The notes below the pieces were generated by a model, which was given only the letters and a program-made list of their open reading frames with translations, was not told the DNA's origin and made no database searches. A stretch of 64,000 nucleotides of DNA from positions 124,001 to 188,000 of the forward strand of contig NZ_OBEF01000007.1 in NCBI RefSeq assembly GCF_900215375.1, given 5' to 3'. The translations under genes and the position numbers were made by a program. Shown in pieces: positions 29,832-37,247 of the stretch. Each line of letters begins with the position of its first letter. The stretch's first letter is position 1. The stretch comes from Enterobacter sp. CC120223-11 (GTDB taxonomy: Bacteria; Pseudomonadota; Gammaproteobacteria; Enterobacterales; Enterobacteriaceae).

Positions 29832-31256
29832 ATGAGTACTGAAATCAAAACTCAGGTCGTGGTGCTTGGTGCAGGCCCGGCAGGGTATTCCGCAGCCTTC
29901 CGCGCCGCGGATTTAGGTCTGGAAACCGTCATCGTAGAACGTTACAGCACCCTCGGCGGTGTTTGTCTGAACGTCGGCTGTATCCCTTCTAAAGCGCTGC
30001 TGCACGTAGCCAAAGTTATCGAAGAAGCCAAAGCGCTGGCTGAACACGGTATCGTCTTCGGCGAGCCGAAAACCGATATCGACAAGATTCGTACCTGGAA
30101 AGAAAAAGTGATCACTCAGCTGACTGGCGGTCTGGCCGGTATGGCAAAAGGCCGTAAGGTCAAAGTGGTTAACGGTCTGGGTAAATTCACCGGGGCTAAC
30201 ACCCTGGAAGTGGAAGGCGAGAACGGCAAAACCGTGATCAACTTCGACAACGCGATCATCGCGGCGGGTTCCCGTCCGATCGAACTGCCGTTCATTCCTC
30301 ATGAAGATCCGCGCGTGTGGGACTCCACCGATGCGTTGGAGCTGAAAACCGTTCCAAAACGCCTGCTGGTCATGGGCGGCGGGATCATCGGCCTGGAAAT
30401 GGGTACCGTGTATCACGCGCTGGGTTCAGACATTGACGTGGTTGAAATGTTCGACCAGGTTATCCCGGCTGCCGACAAAGACGTGGTGAAAGTCTTCACC
30501 AAGCGCATCAGCAAGAAATTCAACCTGATGCTGGAAACCAAAGTGACCGCCGTTGAAGCGAAAGAAGACGGTATCTACGTTTCCATGGAAGGCAAAAAAG
30601 CCCCTGCTGAAGCGCAGCGTTATGACGCGGTGCTGGTGGCAATCGGTCGTGTGCCGAACGGTAAAAACCTCGACGCGGGCAAAGCTGGCGTGGAAGTGGA
30701 CGACCGTGGCTTCATCCGCGTTGACAAGCAGCTGCGTACCAACGTACCGCACATCTTTGCTATCGGCGATATCGTCGGTCAGCCGATGCTGGCGCACAAA
30801 GGTGTTCACGAAGGTCACGTTGCCGCCGAAGTTATCGCCGGCATGAAGCACTACTTCGATCCGAAAGTGATCCCATCCATCGCTTACACCGAGCCAGAAG
30901 TTGCCTGGGTTGGTCTGACTGAGAAAGAAGCGAAAGAGAAAGGCATCAGCTACGAAACCGCCACCTTCCCGTGGGCTGCTTCTGGCCGTGCTATCGCTTC
31001 CGACTGCGCAGACGGTATGACCAAGCTCATCTTCGACAAAGAAACCCACCGTGTTATTGGTGGCGCGATTGTCGGCACCAACGGCGGCGAGCTGCTGGGT
31101 GAAATCGGCCTGGCCATCGAAATGGGCTGTGATGCAGAAGACATCGCGCTGACCATCCACGCGCACCCGACTCTGCACGAGTCCGTGGGCCTGGCGGCAG
31201 AAGTGTTTGAAGGTAGCATCACCGACCTGCCAAACCCGAAAGCGAAGAAGAAATAA
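29832..31256 (+). CDS. lpd: Dihydrolipoamide dehydrogenase (E3)
   Basis: FAD enzyme that reoxidises dihydrolipoamide with NAD+ for the pyruvate, 2-oxoglutarate and glycine cleavage complexes. 474 aa from the second ATG of an ATGATG pair, which has AGAGG at proper spacing. The FAD-binding GAGPAGYSAAF is at residues 13-23, the redox disulfide Cys45/Cys50 in GGVCLNVGCIPSK, the NAD-binding GGGIIGLEMG near 180-190, and the C-terminal catalytic His/Glu in HAHPTLHESV. It lies 199 bases after aceF, beyond the aceF terminator. Confidence 0.99.
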   Translation: MSTEIKTQVVVLGAGPAGYSAAFRAADLGLETVIVERYSTLGGVCLNVGCIPSKALLHVAKVIEEAKALAEHGIVFGEPKTDIDKIRTWKEKVITQLTGGLAGMAKGRKVKVVNGLGKFTGANTLEVEGENGKTVINFDNAIIAAGSRPIELPFIPHEDPRVWDSTDALELKTVPKRLLVMGGGIIGLEMGTVYHALGSDIDVVEMFDQVIPAADKDVVKVFTKRISKKFNLMLETKVTAVEAKEDGIYVSMEGKKAPAEAQRYDAVLVAIGRVPNGKNLDAGKAGVEVDDRGFIRVDKQLRTNVPHIFAIGDIVGQPMLAHKGVHEGHVAAEVIAGMKHYFDPKVIPSIAYTEPEVAWVGLTEKEAKEKGISYETATFPWAASGRAIASDCADGMTKLIFDKETHRVIGGAIVGTNGGELLGEIGLAIEMGCDAEDIALTIHAHPTLHESVGLAAEVFEGSITDLPNPKAKKK

Positions 31257-31273
31257 GTTTTCGAGATGTAAAG

Positions 31274-31298
31274 AAGCGGCCTGCGGGCCGCTTTTTTT
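31274..31298 (+). terminator. Intrinsic terminator after lpd
   Basis: Stem AAGCGGCC (31274-31281) with GGCCGCTT (31286-31293), loop TGCG, then seven T. End of the pyruvate dehydrogenase operon. Confidence 0.9.
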
Positions 31299-31447
31299 AT
31301 GTCCGTGAGAGCCCCGGCGGGCAAGGCGAAGCGGTAACTTATTTATTTATAAACATTTCTGCGTAAACATCTGCGAACATCCGCTCATCATTTTGATAAT
31401 AGTTTCCTACTAAACTAATAGCGTCAAAACGATAAGTGAGGTGCACC

Positions 31448-31720
31448 ATGAAAACCCTTCTGACTACAGCAGTTCTCGCCACGACATTGATTTCAGGTTT
31501 CGCACTGGCTGACGACCCGGTGATCCCATGGGCGGATAACAGCGGCGGGACCGAAACAACCCACATCGCCGCAGTGGGGCAAAACCTGAACGGGCAGCAT
31601 CAGCACATTACCCAAACCCAGGAAGGCGTCTGGGCAGCAAACTCAGGCAGTATCAAGGCGGATGAAGATGTGCTGACGCCTGCGCATCCCTCAGTAGGCG
31701 CACCGTCGCCGACCAATTGA
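31448..31720 (+). CDS. Small secreted protein of unknown function
   Basis: 90 aa from the ATG at 31448, which follows GAGGTGCACC; an in-frame upstream codon at 31436 has no ribosome site. The first 21 residues form a clear signal peptide (MKTLLTTAVLATTLISGFALA, cut before DDPV). The mature part of about 69 residues has no cysteine, is polar and rich in Gly, Gln, Thr, Asn and His, and ends in Pro-rich APSPTN. No family was recognised. It has its own small gap upstream after the lpd terminator, and a BIME ends it. Probably a periplasmic protein. Confidence 0.7.
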   Translation: MKTLLTTAVLATTLISGFALADDPVIPWADNSGGTETTHIAAVGQNLNGQHQHITQTQEGVWAANSGSIKADEDVLTPAHPSVGAPSPTN

Positions 31721-31728
31721 TATAAAAA

Positions 31729-31807
31729 TGCCGGGTGGCGCTAACGCTTACCCGGCCTACGAATTTTGTCTCTTATGTAGGCCCGGCAAATGCAGTGCCG
31801 CCGGGCA
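31729..31807 (+). repeat. BIME between the small secreted gene and the HbpS-like gene
   Basis: REP pair GCCGGGTGGCGCTAACGCTT...CCCGGCCTAC and GTAGGCCCGGC...GTGCCGCCGGGC in opposite orientation, with about 18 bases between. It occupies a convergent gene gap and can act as a bidirectional stop or mRNA protector. Confidence 0.88.
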
Positions 31808-31813
31808 ACAGGC

Positions 31814-32293
31814 TTAAAGCTTCACGTTATCCAGCGCAGCCTGGGCGCAGGCCTCATCCAGATTACCGCCCGGCGCGCCGCCGATGCCAATTGCGCCGAT
31901 CACTTCATTGCCATCCTTCACCGGCAAACCGCCCGCCAGCAACAGCAGGCCCGGAATATCCTTCAGGTTCTGCGCGCCCGCATTGCCTTGCGCGGCTTCC
32001 ATCACTTTACCGCTGGCATTTTTCATGCTGAGTGCGGTGAAGGCTTTCATTTCGCTGGCTTTAACGGTGTGTGGCCCGGCGTTATCGGTACGCTGCACGG
32101 CCTTAACGACGCCTGCGCGGTCAACGACGGTGACGCTCACCTGGTAGTTTTTTGTGGTGCAGGCTTTGATCGCTTGCTGCGCCAGGGCGTTCGCCTGCTC
32201 CAGAGAGATATTTTTCTGGCTGATTGGAGCTGCCTGCGCAGCAGAGGTGGTGAAAGCGGCGATCAGTGCCGCAGAGAGAATGAGTTTTTTCAT
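31814..32293 (-). CDS. Periplasmic HbpS/GlcG-domain protein
   Basis: 159 aa from the ATG at 32293, which has AGGAGG eight bases upstream. A signal peptide is cut after AQA (residue 21). The remainder is one GlcG/HbpS domain (about 27-155) with the conserved VSVTVVDRAGVVKAVQRTDNAGPHT, the helix with KAFTALSMKNASGKV, and the glycine-rich GLLLLAGGLPVKDGNEVIGAIGIGGAPGG. In Streptomyces, secreted HbpS binds haem and modulates the SenS sensor kinase. Here the gene directly follows a response regulator and sensor kinase on the same strand, so a similar accessory sensor role is a reasonable inference. Haem binding is not shown. Confidence 0.85.
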   Translation of the reverse strand: MKKLILSAALIAAFTTSAAQAAPISQKNISLEQANALAQQAIKACTTKNYQVSVTVVDRAGVVKAVQRTDNAGPHTVKASEMKAFTALSMKNASGKVMEAAQGNAGAQNLKDIPGLLLLAGGLPVKDGNEVIGAIGIGGAPGGNLDEACAQAALDNVKL

Positions 32294-32386
32294 GCTGTGC
32301 TTCCTCCTGGTTGATAGCCGTGATGCTAACAAGGCCAGACAGGAAGCGTAATTCGCACGATTACGCAGCCGTCCTGGTAATTCTAC

Positions 32387-32992
32387 TTAGTGCAGTTTGT
32401 CGTAATCGCGGGTGGCCTGCACCAGGCTGCTGACGCCAAGCTTGCTGAAAATCGCCGCGCGATGCGCCTCTACAGTGCGGGTGGAGAGATCCAGGCGTGT
32501 TGCGACCTCCTTGTTGCTGGCGCCAGTCATCAGTTCCCGCAGCACGTCTGTTTCCCTTGCGGTCAGTTGGGCGAAAAGCTGCTTAGCGTGAACGTTTTCC
32601 TGCCAGCGTTGGTGACGCAGTTCGCTTTCGGCAAAGGCAGCGTGAACGGTTTCGATAAGCCGATCGGCGTCCAGTGGCTTGGTGAAAAACTCAAACACAC
32701 CATGGTGAAACGCCCGACGGCAGGCATCGATGGAGCCGTGTCCCGTCATCATCACCACCGGCAGCAACGAGTGCGATGCGCTGTTGTTTTCAAGCCAGCT
32801 GAGCCCGCTGCTGCCCGGCATTCTCATATCCAGCAGCAGGCAGCCGGTCAGCTGGTCTTCCGGGGCGTTCGCGGCCATAAAGGCGTCGATGGACGCAAAG
32901 TCTTTTACCGGCCAGTTCAGCGTGGAGAAGAGAAAAGTCAGCGATTCGCGAATGGATGCGTCGTCGTCGATGATGTAGATAATTTTGTCCAT
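32387..32992 (-). CDS. LuxR/FixJ-type response regulator
   Basis: 201 aa from the ATG of MDKIIYIIDDD. The receiver domain (1-120) has the acidic pair Asp9-Asp11, phospho-acceptor Asp55 (LLLDMRMPG), Thr near 83 and Lys105 (FTKPL). The C-terminal LuxR helix-turn-helix spans about 142-195 (LTARETDVLRELMTGASNKEVATRLDLSTRTVEAH). Five bases separate it from the sensor kinase gene upstream, so the two form an operon. It resembles the FixJ/TtrR branch. Target genes are unknown; the flanking HbpS-like and DUF genes are candidates. Confidence 0.92.
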   Translation of the reverse strand: MDKIIYIIDDDASIRESLTFLFSTLNWPVKDFASIDAFMAANAPEDQLTGCLLLDMRMPGSSGLSWLENNSASHSLLPVVMMTGHGSIDACRRAFHHGVFEFFTKPLDADRLIETVHAAFAESELRHQRWQENVHAKQLFAQLTARETDVLRELMTGASNKEVATRLDLSTRTVEAHRAAIFSKLGVSSLVQATRDYDKLH

Positions 32993-32997
32993 GCCGG

Positions 32998-34302
32998 TTA
33001 TGCCTCTTTGATAAACCACAGGCGGATTTGCGCGCCGCCTTCCGGTGTGTTCGTCAGCATCACGCTGCCGCCCATGCGGGTCATCAGCGATTCACTGAGC
33101 GTCAGCCCCAGACCGAGCCCGCCTTTGCGCTCCGTGTAAAGTGGCATCAGCGCGAGCTTCAACGCCTCTGCGCTAAAGCCCGGCCCGCCGTCAGTGAGCG
33201 TGACGCAAACCCTTTCGCCCGAGGCCTCGCTGGTAATATGTACCCAGCCTTCACCCCGTGATGACTGAGCCTGAATCGCGTTGTTGAGTAAATTGTGTAG
33301 TACCTGTTCCAGCCACAGGCGGTCGGCCCGGACGTGAAGGGCCTGAAGCGAATGGGTAATGCGGATGCGCTCAGAGCCCGGCTCGCGCTCCAGTAAATTG
33401 CCAACGCGCTGCCAGCTGTGGGCCAGATTCACCGCAGTGAGGGTCACGTCTTCCTGGCTCAGATGCGCCCGAAAGCGGGTAAGCAGTTCACTTATGCGCT
33501 GGGTCTGCGTCAGGGCCGAGTGTATCGCGTGTCGGGCTTCTTCAGGTCTCCCGTTGTCGAGCTGGCGCATGCCACCCTGCAGCCACATTTGCGTGGCGGT
33601 CAGAGGTTGATTGATTTCATGCACCACGCCCGCCGCCATTTCACCCAGCGTGTTCAGCCGCGCGTGCTGATAATAATCGGCACGCTGGCGGTCTGTTCGC
33701 TGCTCTCTGCGTCCCCACAGCAGGAGTATCAGCAGGCTGACGATCGCTCCCCAACAGAGGACGATAAGCAGATGGGGCAGCCATGCGACGGCGAACCACT
33801 GCGGCGTGGCGCTGGCCTGAAGGGTGAAGGGCTGAAAGTGCTGCTGAAATTGCCGAGTCCACTGCCAGTGCTCCGGCCCGAGGGCGGATGGCGTGCTCAT
33901 GCTGAGCCGCACGGCTGAAAAGTGCGGGGCAGACTGAAGGAAGGAGGCAAGGTTAATCCGCACACGAATCTGGCGGTAAGGGTTGTACAGCCAGTAGCTT
34001 GTCGGTGAGAGCTTTTCCACGCGCGGCGCATCGAGCGGGCGAGCGATGGTTGTCTCCAGGGCCTCAATTTGTGGGAACTTTTGCTGCAGCAGTGCGAGAT
34101 TTTCACCGCCGCTGAGCACGGGAATGACCGATTCATTCTGAGTCAGTGCGGTATTGATGGTGCTGTAAAGCAGCCCAAAGGCGCGATCAAACTGCCAGTA
34201 CTGGCGGCGAATCTGTTCGGCGTAGAGCAGGGCGCAGCACAGCAGGCTGAGGGCCAGCCAGGCCACCAGGCCACGCAGAAGAAACGCGCGATTTGTTGTC
34301 AT
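32998..34302 (-). CDS. Membrane sensor histidine kinase
   Basis: 434 aa from the ATG at 34302; a GTG 42 bases upstream is a possible alternative start. Membrane helices at about 8-27 and 174-196 enclose a periplasmic sensor region of about 145 residues that matched no family I recognise. The dimerisation/phosphoacceptor helix has His228 in VVHEINQPL. The ATPase domain shows the N box (NLLNNAIQ), G1 box (DGGPGFS) and G2 box (GGLGLGLTLSESL). Cognate response regulator follows after five bases. The context with a periplasmic HbpS-like protein suggests it reads a periplasmic cue such as redox state, haem or metal. Confidence 0.92.
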   Translation of the reverse strand: MTTNRAFLLRGLVAWLALSLLCCALLYAEQIRRQYWQFDRAFGLLYSTINTALTQNESVIPVLSGGENLALLQQKFPQIEALETTIARPLDAPRVEKLSPTSYWLYNPYRQIRVRINLASFLQSAPHFSAVRLSMSTPSALGPEHWQWTRQFQQHFQPFTLQASATPQWFAVAWLPHLLIVLCWGAIVSLLILLLWGRREQRTDRQRADYYQHARLNTLGEMAAGVVHEINQPLTATQMWLQGGMRQLDNGRPEEARHAIHSALTQTQRISELLTRFRAHLSQEDVTLTAVNLAHSWQRVGNLLEREPGSERIRITHSLQALHVRADRLWLEQVLHNLLNNAIQAQSSRGEGWVHITSEASGERVCVTLTDGGPGFSAEALKLALMPLYTERKGGLGLGLTLSESLMTRMGGSVMLTNTPEGGAQIRLWFIKEA

Positions 34303-34386
34303 CCTGAACTCACTCTTTCGCTGCCGATTGCGCGTCAGTATCACAGAGTAAGAGGACGCTCGCCAGCAGGAAAGGGGGGAGGGGAA

Positions 34387-34417
34387 AACGAAGGGGTTTA
34401 CCCGCAGTAAACCCCTT
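34387..34417 (-). terminator. Terminator after the DUF2950 gene
   Basis: A perfect 11-bp stem AAGGGGTTTAC/GTAAACCCCTT (34391-34401 with 34407-34417) follows the DUF2950 stop on the minus strand and runs into CGTTTTCCCC. It separates yacH-DUF2950 from the sensor kinase, which lies a further 90 bases on, so kinase and regulator probably have their own promoter or depend on read-through. Confidence 0.75.
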
Positions 34418-34422
34418 TGCCG

Positions 34423-35217
34423 TTACTGACTGATTTCCTGCCAGGGTTTTTCCGGCGCAAAAGCTTTAACTTCTTTTGCTTTGTCCGCAGAGTGCAGGCC
34501 TGCATCCATCTGCCAGACCTTGTCGTTGTGATCGATCATAAAGCTCATGATCCCCGTTTCGCCGTACTTCACAGGCCAGGCAATCAGCGCGAAGCCCTGC
34601 GGGTCGGAATCCGGGATGATGCGAAAACGATAGCCGTGATAGCCGGCATCCGGCTCGACGGGGCTGTAGGCCGGGCCTAGCGGGCTCGGCTCATCACCCG
34701 CCTGCGTTGGCCAGTAGAGGCCATCTTTTTGCCCTTCGCTGCTCAGCAGTTTTTTCGCATAAACCTGGAATCGCTGGTGGTAATCCTCTTGCGCATCGAC
34801 GTAGGCGTGCATCGCCTGAATGGCAGAAAGCTCATTACGGCCAATCTCGCGGGTCTGGATTTCTTCCTCGGCTCGCGCCATATCAAAATGCCAGCCTTCA
34901 GCGGTTTTCAGCATCGGGAGCGGCAGCTGCCACTCTTCTCGCCCCACGTTCAGATGGGCCATATCACCGCTCACCACGGTTTTGTGGCTCACTTTCCAGT
35001 CCCGCAGAAAACGGGCCACGGCTTGCGGATCGGCTTCCCGCTGGGGCAGATACTGACGCCAGTTTTCGCCCAGAAGGTCGTTCAGCGCCGTTTCATTCTG
35101 TGTTGCGACTGCGTCGGCCAGCGCGCTGGCGGCTTTGTCAGGATTGTCAAAATGCTGCTGCGCAAAGGCGGGCAGGGCAAACAGCGCGAGCCAGCCTGAA
35201 ATCAGTAGTTTTTTCAT
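34423..35217 (-). CDS. Secreted DUF2950 protein
   Basis: 264 aa from the ATG at 35217, which has AAGGAG five bases upstream (the preceding GTG is too close to it). A signal peptide MKKLLISGWLALFALPAFA is cut before QQHFDN. The mature protein matches the DUF2950 pattern: IQTREIGRNELSAIQAMHAYVDAQEDYH, GLYWPTQAGDEPSPLGP, and the C-terminal GYRFRIIPD...GFALIAWPVKYGETGIMSFMIDHNDKVWQMDAG. It lies nine bases after yacH (DUF3300) and is surely co-translated. The function of both is unknown; location is expected to be periplasmic. Confidence 0.85.
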   Translation of the reverse strand: MKKLLISGWLALFALPAFAQQHFDNPDKAASALADAVATQNETALNDLLGENWRQYLPQREADPQAVARFLRDWKVSHKTVVSGDMAHLNVGREEWQLPLPMLKTAEGWHFDMARAEEEIQTREIGRNELSAIQAMHAYVDAQEDYHQRFQVYAKKLLSSEGQKDGLYWPTQAGDEPSPLGPAYSPVEPDAGYHGYRFRIIPDSDPQGFALIAWPVKYGETGIMSFMIDHNDKVWQMDAGLHSADKAKEVKAFAPEKPWQEISQ

Positions 35218-35226
35218 CACGGCTCC

Positions 35227-36888
35227 TTAGCGATGACGCAGTTCGCGGTGTTGCGACGCATGCTGCTGGACGGCTGAACGCTGACTGTTGTTCAGGTGCG
35301 CGGTGTTACGGCTTTGCATTCCCCGCTGGCGCTGGGCCTCCCAGGACGGTGAACGACTGTCGTTCCCGCTGAAGGCGTTAGAGCGGAGGTTCTGCGCCTG
35401 CTGCTGGCGCTGCTGATGCTGCGCGGGCGTGACGGAGGCATGATGCTCTTTCACCTGTTCACGATGCTGTTGCTGCTGGGCCGTCGGGTTCTGCACATGG
35501 GATTTTGCCGTCTCCCGACGCTGCTGCTGTTGCGCCGTTGGATTCTGCAGTTTCTCTTTTGCCGCCGTGCGTTTTTCCGGCGTATCGTAACCCCGGTAGT
35601 TGCTGCGCTGAGTGATGTTATTGAGCTGCTGTGACGCGGCTTCACGCTGCACATTGCGGTTACCCGCTGCGGCTACACCGCCCGCTGTAAGGCCTTTCGC
35701 GGCCCCGTTGTGCGTGCTGTGCTGGAACTGATCCAGGGCTGCCTGGCGCTGGCTGGTCAGGTTGGCGGGTGCCGTTCGTTGTGTCGCACTCAGGCCGCCG
35801 GCCACGTTGGTCTGATGGAACTTCTGCGCGACGTTGTTGTTCGGATACGGCACGTTATTCCTGTATGTCGGATTATGCTGCCAGTTCGTGCCGTTGCCAT
35901 CCAGATGCTGGTTAGGGAAGTGGTTATAGCGGTTAACATTAATATTGATATTGTTGTTTCCGCCTCCGTGATAGCCGCCGTGATCCCAGTCGTCATCGTG
36001 ATGGTGGTAATCATCATGATCCCAGTCGATGCTGCTGAACAGCGCCCAGGTGGTCGCCACGCCCAGGCTGTAGCCAAAGCCGTTTACAAAGCTGTTGGTG
36101 AACTGCTGGCCCGGCGTCGGGGGCAGATAAACCGGCGGATAGGACGTGTTCGGCCAGGTGCCATAAACGGTATTTGGGTTGTAGGTAGGCACGTACACCA
36201 CGTTCGGATCGGTGGACTCAATCTTGATGACTTGCGTGGTCGGCGCAGGTTCAACGACGGTAGTGGTGCTGCTCTTCGCCGTGGTGGTTGATGTTGCGCT
36301 TGCCGGTGGTGGCGTGACTTTGGTGGTGGTCACCTTTTGCTGCGGCGAGGATTTCAGCGTGCCGGTTTGCTGTGCGACGGCACGCAATTTTTGCACGGAA
36401 TCCATCACGTCCTGCGGCTGGGCGAGGAACGCGTTGCCGAGATCCTGCACCCACTGCGGGTTTTCACCCATCAGGGAAAGCAGCGCCGGGAAGGCGACCA
36501 GCGATTTCACGCTCGGATCCCACGGCTGGTTTGCCACGGCCTGCACGGCGGCGTCGCCCTGCATGGTCGGGTTATCCTGCGACCACTGCACAGCCTGCAA
36601 AACGTTGCTCGGATAGGTTGATGCCATCAACACCTGCGAGAGCAGGTTGTCCGGGTAGAGCGCAACCGGGGCGACCCACTGATCGATTTGCGCGGCAGTA
36701 TAAGTGGCGGCAACTGGCTGTGTGCTGGCAGGAGCGGCTGCGGGTGCAGGCGTGGCCGGTTGAGCGACGGGGGCAGGTGCTGGCGACGTCTCTGCCGCGT
36801 GGCTTTTCACATACAGCGTACCCGCAGCGGCTAGCAACCCGGCACTGCACAGCAGCGCGAGAATATGGGGCTTAAAAGGCAACGTCAT
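35227..36888 (-). CDS. yacH: DUF3300 envelope protein YacH
   Basis: 553 aa from the ATG at 36888 with AGGAG seven bases upstream (E. coli YacH 617 aa). The N-terminal hydrophobic stretch (about 8-26) is a signal peptide or anchor, then an Ala/Pro/Thr-rich linker. The DUF3300 domain starts near YTAAQIDQWVAPVALYPDNLL (residue about 63) and runs to about 175. A Thr/Ser-rich linker follows, then KIESTDPNVVYVPTYNPNTVYG and a His/Asp-rich patch at about 288-310 that could bind metal. The C-terminal 200 residues are low-complexity and Gln/Arg/Asn-rich with repeated NPTAQQQQ units. Same locus as E. coli yacH. Function unknown. Confidence 0.85.
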   Translation of the reverse strand: MTLPFKPHILALLCSAGLLAAAGTLYVKSHAAETSPAPAPVAQPATPAPAAAPASTQPVAATYTAAQIDQWVAPVALYPDNLLSQVLMASTYPSNVLQAVQWSQDNPTMQGDAAVQAVANQPWDPSVKSLVAFPALLSLMGENPQWVQDLGNAFLAQPQDVMDSVQKLRAVAQQTGTLKSSPQQKVTTTKVTPPPASATSTTTAKSSTTTVVEPAPTTQVIKIESTDPNVVYVPTYNPNTVYGTWPNTSYPPVYLPPTPGQQFTNSFVNGFGYSLGVATTWALFSSIDWDHDDYHHHDDDWDHGGYHGGGNNNININVNRYNHFPNQHLDGNGTNWQHNPTYRNNVPYPNNNVAQKFHQTNVAGGLSATQRTAPANLTSQRQAALDQFQHSTHNGAAKGLTAGGVAAAGNRNVQREAASQQLNNITQRSNYRGYDTPEKRTAAKEKLQNPTAQQQQRRETAKSHVQNPTAQQQQHREQVKEHHASVTPAQHQQRQQQAQNLRSNAFSGNDSRSPSWEAQRQRGMQSRNTAHLNNSQRSAVQQHASQHRELRHR

Positions 36889-37247
36889 GATTTTCTCCTG
36901 GCGCAAAGATTTGAGCCTGTTGCACAGAGTATTGCCGAAAATGGCAGCATTGACGGGAGTATAGGGAGACTTATTTTTCGTTTTTGACTTTAGTTGGGAT
37001 CGGCAGGCCAGATGTGTATCCGGATAAGATTATTATGTCCAAAAATAATGTTTCAGGCGGCTTTATGCTGACCTTAACGATTCAGCAAAATTTTAATGTT
37101 GCTTTTTTGTAAACAGATTAACACCCCCCTGAAATCCTGCTATGCTGCCCGACGCGGTATCGGGCATGTACCCTACAAACTGCTGTCTCACAGGAGCGTG
37201 AAGAGAACGCCGGCCGCATATGACAATGAGAGCGAGGAGATACCGTC
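36889..37247. other. yacH-acnB divergent gap
   Basis: 359 bases without a gene. The right part holds the acnB promoter; the left 150 bases, AT-rich (around 36955-37100), should hold the yacH promoter, but no hexamer pair stands out. Confidence 0.6.
37118..37146 (+). promoter_or_regulatory. acnB promoter
   Basis: TTAACA (37118-37123) and TATGCT (37141-37146) with 17-base spacing, plus an extended -10 TG at 37138-37139. Leader of about 95 bases to the GTG start. In E. coli this leader binds AcnB itself and the sRNA RyhB; here that is only inferred. Confidence 0.6.
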
